9,015 nucleotides of DNA from positions 1 to 9,015 of the forward strand of contig CAKQBC010000077.1 of assembly GCA_934215995.1 (NCBI GenBank), read 5' to 3'. Shown piece after piece: positions 6,213 to 9,015 of the stretch (the stretch's first letter is position 1; every line of letters begins with the position of its first letter). The position numbers and the translations under genes are program-made. Source of the DNA: an uncultured Bacillus sp. Its GTDB lineage: Bacteria > Bacillota > Bacilli > Bacillales > DSM-1321. The notes beneath the pieces are model-generated. The model did no database searches, was not told the DNA's origin, and was given only the letters and a program-made list of their open reading frames with translations.

Positions 6213-7253
6213 ATGAACATGGAAAAACAGAAAAAGGTTACAGTAGCTGGTGCTGGTAGCTGGGGAACCGCTCTTGCCATGGTTCTTGCTGACAATGGTC
6301 ATGATGTTAGGATTTGGGGAAATAAAGAAGAGCAGATCGATGAAATCAACGGGCAGCATATGAACAGTTTTTACCTTCCTGAGATCAAGCTACCTGAAGC
6401 CATCCGTGGATATATGTCCTTAGAGGATTCGCTTGAAGGCGTCGATACGGTCATTTTGGCTGTCCCGACAAAAGCCATCAGGGAGGTTGTGAAGAAGCTG
6501 AACGGCGCTTCTAAGCAGCCGATCACCGTTGTGCATGTGAGCAAAGGGATCGAGCCTGATACGCTGATGAGAATCTCGGAATTGATTGAACAGGAAGCCG
6601 ATGAAAGCGTCATTAAGGATGTTGTCGTTCTTTCAGGCCCTAGCCATGCTGAGGAAGTGAGCCTGCGCCATCCGACGACAGTAACGGTATCATCGAAGAA
6701 TATGGAAGCTGCAGAGCATATCCAGGACTTGTTCATCAACAAGAATTTCCGGGTCTATACGAATCCGGATATTGTCGGGGTAGAGATCGGTGCAGCCCTT
6801 AAGAATATCATTGCGCTGGCAGCCGGCATTACGGACGGACTCGGCTATGGGGATAATGCAAAGGCCGCGCTGATGACCAGAGGGCTTGCCGAAATAGCGA
6901 GGCTCGGCGTCGTTATGGGTGCGAATCCGTTGACATTTGCCGGATTGACCGGTGTCGGCGACTTGATCGTGACATGCACAAGCGTTCATTCACGCAACTG
7001 GCGTGCAGGCAATATGCTTGGCCAGGGGCAGAAGCTTGAAGATGTACTGAATAATATGGGCATGGTCGTCGAAGGTGTCAGGACGACGAAAGCCGCATAC
7101 CAATTGGCAGAGAAATATAACGTGAAAATGCCGATAACGAAAGCCCTTCATGGTGTCCTGTTTGAAGGTGTCGGTGTGAGGGAAGCTGTTGATGCCCTCA
7201 TGTCAAGGGACCGGAAGTCTGAAGTGGACGACCTTATGAACATCCTTTCCTGA
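6213..7253 (+). CDS. gpsA: NAD(P)-dependent glycerol-3-phosphate dehydrogenase
   Basis: GpsA reduces dihydroxyacetone phosphate to sn-glycerol 3-phosphate, the backbone for membrane phospholipids, in the cytoplasm. The 346-residue protein has the N-terminal Rossmann motif GAGSWGT (13-19), KGIEPD (111-116), SGPSHAEEV (141-149), the catalytic lysine in ALKN (Lys197), GDLIVTCTS (249-257) with SRN (260-262), and VEGVRT (286-291). It matches B. subtilis GpsA closely throughout and is complete. The frame stays open upstream into der, but those codons overlap the end of der and are not expected. ATG at 6213 is chosen because AAAAAGG (6201-6207) lies 5 bases away; ATG at 6219 is also possible. It follows der by 10 bases. 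It supplies the glycerol phosphate used by acyltransferases such as the PlsC suggested at the left edge of the window. Confidence 0.97.
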   Translation: MNMEKQKKVTVAGAGSWGTALAMVLADNGHDVRIWGNKEEQIDEINGQHMNSFYLPEIKLPEAIRGYMSLEDSLEGVDTVILAVPTKAIREVVKKLNGASKQPITVVHVSKGIEPDTLMRISELIEQEADESVIKDVVVLSGPSHAEEVSLRHPTTVTVSSKNMEAAEHIQDLFINKNFRVYTNPDIVGVEIGAALKNIIALAAGITDGLGYGDNAKAALMTRGLAEIARLGVVMGANPLTFAGLTGVGDLIVTCTSVHSRNWRAGNMLGQGQKLEDVLNNMGMVVEGVRTTKAAYQLAEKYNVKMPITKALHGVLFEGVGVREAVDALMSRDRKSEVDDLMNILS

Positions 7254-7349
7254 TCCGCTTACGCGGTTTAGCGAAACAACCGGGCGCTTTTGGAGAAAAA
7301 GTTGCATAAATCACAATAAAATAGGCTAAAGGTGATGCATGCCAGACGT

Positions 7350-7388
7350 ATTTGCATACAATGCAAATGTACAATAGATGACGCATCT
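7350..7388 (+). other. Pair of perfect hairpins in the gpsA 3' region
   Basis: ATTTGCAT (7350-7357) pairs with ATGCAAAT (7361-7368) around ACA, and AGATG (7376-7380) pairs with CATCT (7384-7388) around ACG. An alternative pairing GATGC (7334-7338) with GCATC (7383-7387) would enclose the first hairpin. They lie between gpsA and its terminator, so they would be in its 3' untranslated RNA, or in a separate small RNA. Confidence 0.35.
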
Positions 7389-7412
7389 GCCTGTGATGGG
7401 TAATTTAGTCAG

Positions 7413-7446
7413 AAAAGAAGCGAGCTTACAGCTTGCTTCTTTTTTT
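7413..7446 (+). terminator. Strong rho-independent terminator of the der-gpsA unit
   Basis: GAAGCGAGCT (7417-7426) pairs with AGCTTGCTTC (7430-7439), with one G-T pair, around TAC. Four A's precede and seven T's follow (7440-7446), making it also A/T extended. It lies about 160 bases after the gpsA stop. Confidence 0.88.
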
Positions 7447-7494
7447 AGGCCTTGTGACAATTTAGAGATGTTTTCTTGCTGGTTGCCGTTTTCG

Positions 7495-7551
7495 GAGCGA
7501 AGGGGAGGTCCCTGGCCCCTCGGGAAATAAACAACAGCGTTCAACAGAGCC
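7495..7551. repeat. Dispersed intergenic repeat, copy 2
   Basis: It opens with GAGCGAAGG (7495-7503), identical to copy 1 at 2516, and shares the core CGGGAAATAAACA (copy 1: GCGGAAATCAACA) and the end AGAGCC. The middle has diverged but again can fold (AGGGG 7501-7505 with CCCCT 7516-7520). On the minus strand it reads GGCTCTGTTGAACGCTGTTG, wording that I recall from Bacillaceae intergenic repeats. It lies between the gpsA terminator and yphE. Confidence 0.6.
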
Positions 7552-7683
7552 TTTATATACAAAAAGCTGAGTAATGAAAACAACCATGAAGAAGTTGAGG
7601 CAAATTTCTATCTTTTTTAACAAACATATAAGGAATTGCCGCGAATCTTGTCTGTTATTATTTTTATTATGGAAAGTTTGTAC

Positions 7684-7689
7684 TATAAT
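7684..7689 (+). promoter_or_regulatory. Possible -10 box for yphE-yphF
   Basis: An exact TATAAT stands at 7684-7689, about 130 bases before the yphE start and downstream of the gpsA terminator. Nothing like TTGACA lies 16-18 bases upstream; that stretch is only T-rich. If it is used, the leader would include the near-palindrome TCCATTA-AA-TAATGGA (7724-7739), a possible operator. Confidence 0.35.
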
Positions 7690-7818
7690 GGAAAAGTATA
7701 TGAAGAAATGCAGATGCCTTATGTCCATTAAATAATGGATGGATGCGTTTGCCGACAGCCGAAAATGGCTTGGCCGCTGGACAAAACATATTCATTAGAA
7801 TCAGGGGAGTGAAGGGGA

Positions 7819-8019
7819 ATGACACCAGCATTACAGAAAATGTGGATTTCGTTTATTGCCATGTTCTTTATGACAGTATCCATTTTCAGCATTTATTTCA
7901 GCCGATACAAGCTGAAGGGGAAAATAATGAAAGCACTTACGGCCGGATTGGCTTATATACTGATGATTGCAGCAGGATTGATTATCTTTTTTGTTGTTTT
8001 CAGCGGACCGACTCGATAA
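7819..8019 (+). CDS. yphE: Small two-helix membrane protein, YphE / DUF2768 type
   Basis: The 66-residue product is made of two membrane helices (about residues 8-28 and 41-62) joined by a basic loop (SRYKLKGKIMK, 28-38), with a short tail SGPTR. The positive loop predicts a hairpin with the loop inside and both ends outside. Size, profile and position after gpsA and before yphF match B. subtilis YphE, which I place in the DUF2768 family; its function is unknown. The ATG follows AGGGGAG (7803-7809) at 9 bases; a GGGG directly against the ATG is too close to serve. yphF begins 18 bases after the stop, so the pair is co-transcribed. A longer overlapping frame (7743-8036) is a shadow. Confidence 0.82.
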   Translation: MTPALQKMWISFIAMFFMTVSIFSIYFSRYKLKGKIMKALTAGLAYILMIAAGLIIFFVVFSGPTR

Positions 8020-8037
8020 TACAATGGGGAAAGTGAA

Positions 8038-8757
8038 ATGAAGAAAAAAACATTGCGATTTGGCTTGCTTGCGGGCATCATCCTCTTGTTGACAGGCTGC
8101 ATGTACCCGGCGAGCGAGAAACAGGAAAACAAGATTCCGTATGAAGATCAAATAAATAGTGTGCAAAATGCGGTGGATGCTTTCAGGGAAGAACAGGGAG
8201 GCTTGCTTCCGATCAAAAACCAGGATGAAACCGTACCGATATACCAGAAGTACCCGATCGACTTCAAGAAACTGACGAAGCATTTATCTGAACCTCCGGG
8301 AAATGCGTACGAGAGCGGAGGGGTTTTTCAATACGTATTGATAAATGCTGAAACGGATCCGACAGTCCGTGTTTTTGACCTCCGTGTGGCAGATGTTCTG
8401 CAGGAATACCAGCTTAGGCTTCAAATGTATCTGGATAACAATGAGTACTTGCCTTTTAAGGAGCAATTGTCCACTTATGTATTCACACTCGACCATGAAA
8501 AGCTGGGCTATGATGAAGTGCCGGTTATCAAGAGCCCATATACGGAAGCTGAACTGCATATTGTCGTCAACTCGGATTACGGGGTTTTCGTCGATTATAC
8601 ACCCGATCTTGTAAAGGCTTTGGAAGAGAAGGACCATGGGTTTACCCAGGGGGATGACATAAGAAGCATCCTTACTGAAGATTCGTTGATCGTTCCTGCT
8701 TATTCGCTGCCTTATACCATTGATGAAAACAACAACCCAATTTTTCTTTCGAAATAG
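8038..8757 (+). CDS. yphF: Putative lipoprotein YphF
   Basis: The 239-residue protein starts with a lipoprotein signal peptide: basic MKKKTLR, a hydrophobic core (8-18) and the lipobox LTGC, so Cys21 would be lipidated and the mature protein anchored to the outer face of the membrane. The rest (22-239) is soluble, acidic and mixed alpha/beta with no motif that I recognise; an early heptad-like helix (about 34-53) is followed by several YPI/YLP-type strands. Length and position match B. subtilis YphF, just before spoIVA, of unknown function. The ATG follows GGGGAAAGTG (8026-8035), which sits rather close to it. It shares a transcript with yphE and ends at a strong terminator starting 2 bases after the stop. 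Confidence 0.85.
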   Translation: MKKKTLRFGLLAGIILLLTGCMYPASEKQENKIPYEDQINSVQNAVDAFREEQGGLLPIKNQDETVPIYQKYPIDFKKLTKHLSEPPGNAYESGGVFQYVLINAETDPTVRVFDLRVADVLQEYQLRLQMYLDNNEYLPFKEQLSTYVFTLDHEKLGYDEVPVIKSPYTEAELHIVVNSDYGVFVDYTPDLVKALEEKDHGFTQGDDIRSILTEDSLIVPAYSLPYTIDENNNPIFLSK

Positions 8758-8758
8758 G

Positions 8759-8807
8759 AATAACCCTTCTTCTGCAAAATATATTGTAGGAGAAGGGTTA
8801 TTTTTTT
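8759..8807 (+). terminator. Strong rho-independent terminator of yphE-yphF
   Basis: AACCCTTCT (8762-8770) pairs with AGAAGGGTT (8791-8799). The stem continues inward through CTGCAA (8772-8777) with TTGTAG (8784-8789), giving about 16 pairs including wobbles around AATATA. Seven T's follow (8801-8807), and the flanking AAT/ATT extends the stem. The outer arm resembles the terminator at 4625 (ACCCTTCT). Confidence 0.92.
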
Positions 8808-9015
8808 ATCCTTTGCATTCTACTAAAAACCTACATTAGCATTGCACCTATATCCAGGCTGCACCGTGAAATTTTACCGCAGGCAGCAGCCGTTTCGAAT
8901 AGGGAAGTAAATGCTGACACGATAGAAAAAATCACTTTCGGCGGTCATTCCGGAAGGCATGGGAATAGGGGTGATGGGGTCTCGGATATCCTGGAAAAGC
9001 AGTCGGCACTGAATA
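8808..9015. other. Gene-free right edge, probably the spoIVA upstream region
   Basis: No gene with a start codon and ribosome site is visible in these 208 bases. One plus-strand frame (codons starting at multiples of three) is open from 8790 to the window end but has no ATG, GTG or TTG. From conserved gene order spoIVA would be expected beyond the edge, so this is likely its upstream region. I could not place a sigma-E promoter with confidence. Confidence 0.5.

Larger units (their letters stand above)
7254..7818. other. 565-base gene-free interval between gpsA and yphE
   Basis: It contains small hairpins at 7255-7266 (CCGC-TTAC-GCGG), 7350-7368 and 7376-7388, the terminator 7413-7446, repeat copy 2 at 7495-7551, a TATAAT box at 7684-7689 and a palindrome at 7724-7739. 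No protein gene or tRNA is convincing. A minus-strand open frame running through the repeat (about 7326-7583) has no family resemblance that I recognise and is an accident of the repeat. Confidence 0.7.

Noticed and set aside
7326..7583. 85-codon minus-strand open frame across the gpsA terminator and repeat copy 2
   Set aside because: It runs through a terminator hairpin and the repeat, has no family resemblance that I recognise and no convincing ribosome site; it is a by-product of the repeat sequence.
7743..8036. 97-codon plus-strand frame overlapping yphE
   Set aside because: It lacks a ribosome site, overlaps the better-supported yphE in another frame and looks non-biological past residue 25.
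8790..9014. 75-codon plus-strand frame open to the window end after yphF
   Set aside because: It has no ATG, GTG or TTG in frame, begins inside the terminator, and an open stretch this long in one of six frames is not unlikely by chance. The alternative of a gene read from beyond the edge was not supported.

Overview
The window is a stretch of a low-to-moderate GC Firmicute chromosome, almost certainly from the family Bacillaceae. The protein sequences closely resemble Bacillus subtilis proteins I remember (YpfD, Fni, YpzI, YphA, YphB, Der, GpsA, YphE, YphF). The gene order is the one I recall upstream of spoIVA in that group. The genus cannot be fixed from the sequence; Bacillus, Cytobacillus, Mesobacillus and similar genera are all possible.

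Layout. Positions 2-91 hold the 3' end of a gene that is probably plsC (lysophosphatidate acyltransferase), the usual neighbour between cmk and the S1 gene. After a 200-base leader comes a four-domain S1 RNA-binding protein (ypfD/rpsA, 292-1425). Fourteen bases later is fni, the type 2 isopentenyl diphosphate isomerase. A bidirectional terminator (2585-2617) separates fni from the tiny convergent gene ypzI (minus strand, 2639-2779). Diverging from ypzI is a compact plus-strand cluster of yphA (membrane protein), a YIEGIA-family membrane protein (yphB) and a 61-residue partner abutting it with no gap. After a hairpin terminator and about 350 bases with little visible content lies der (engA, ribosome-assembly GTPase), followed 10 bases later by gpsA (glycerol-3-phosphate dehydrogenase). 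A 565-base gap holds hairpins, a strong terminator and one copy of a dispersed repeat. Then come yphE (two-helix membrane protein) and yphF (lipoprotein), closed by a strong terminator. The last roughly 200 bases carry no recognisable gene; spoIVA would be expected just beyond.

Function. The window mixes core housekeeping genes (S1 protein, ribosome-assembly GTPase, phospholipid backbone synthesis, isoprenoid precursor balancing) with small Bacillales envelope proteins of poorly known function. The least understood unit is the yphA / YIEGIA / small-partner cluster. No mobile element, CRISPR array, tRNA or rRNA was seen, and no frameshifted gene. Apart from a pair of intergenic repeats and several unexplained hairpins, this is an ordinary conserved region, and I did not find a clearly new system.
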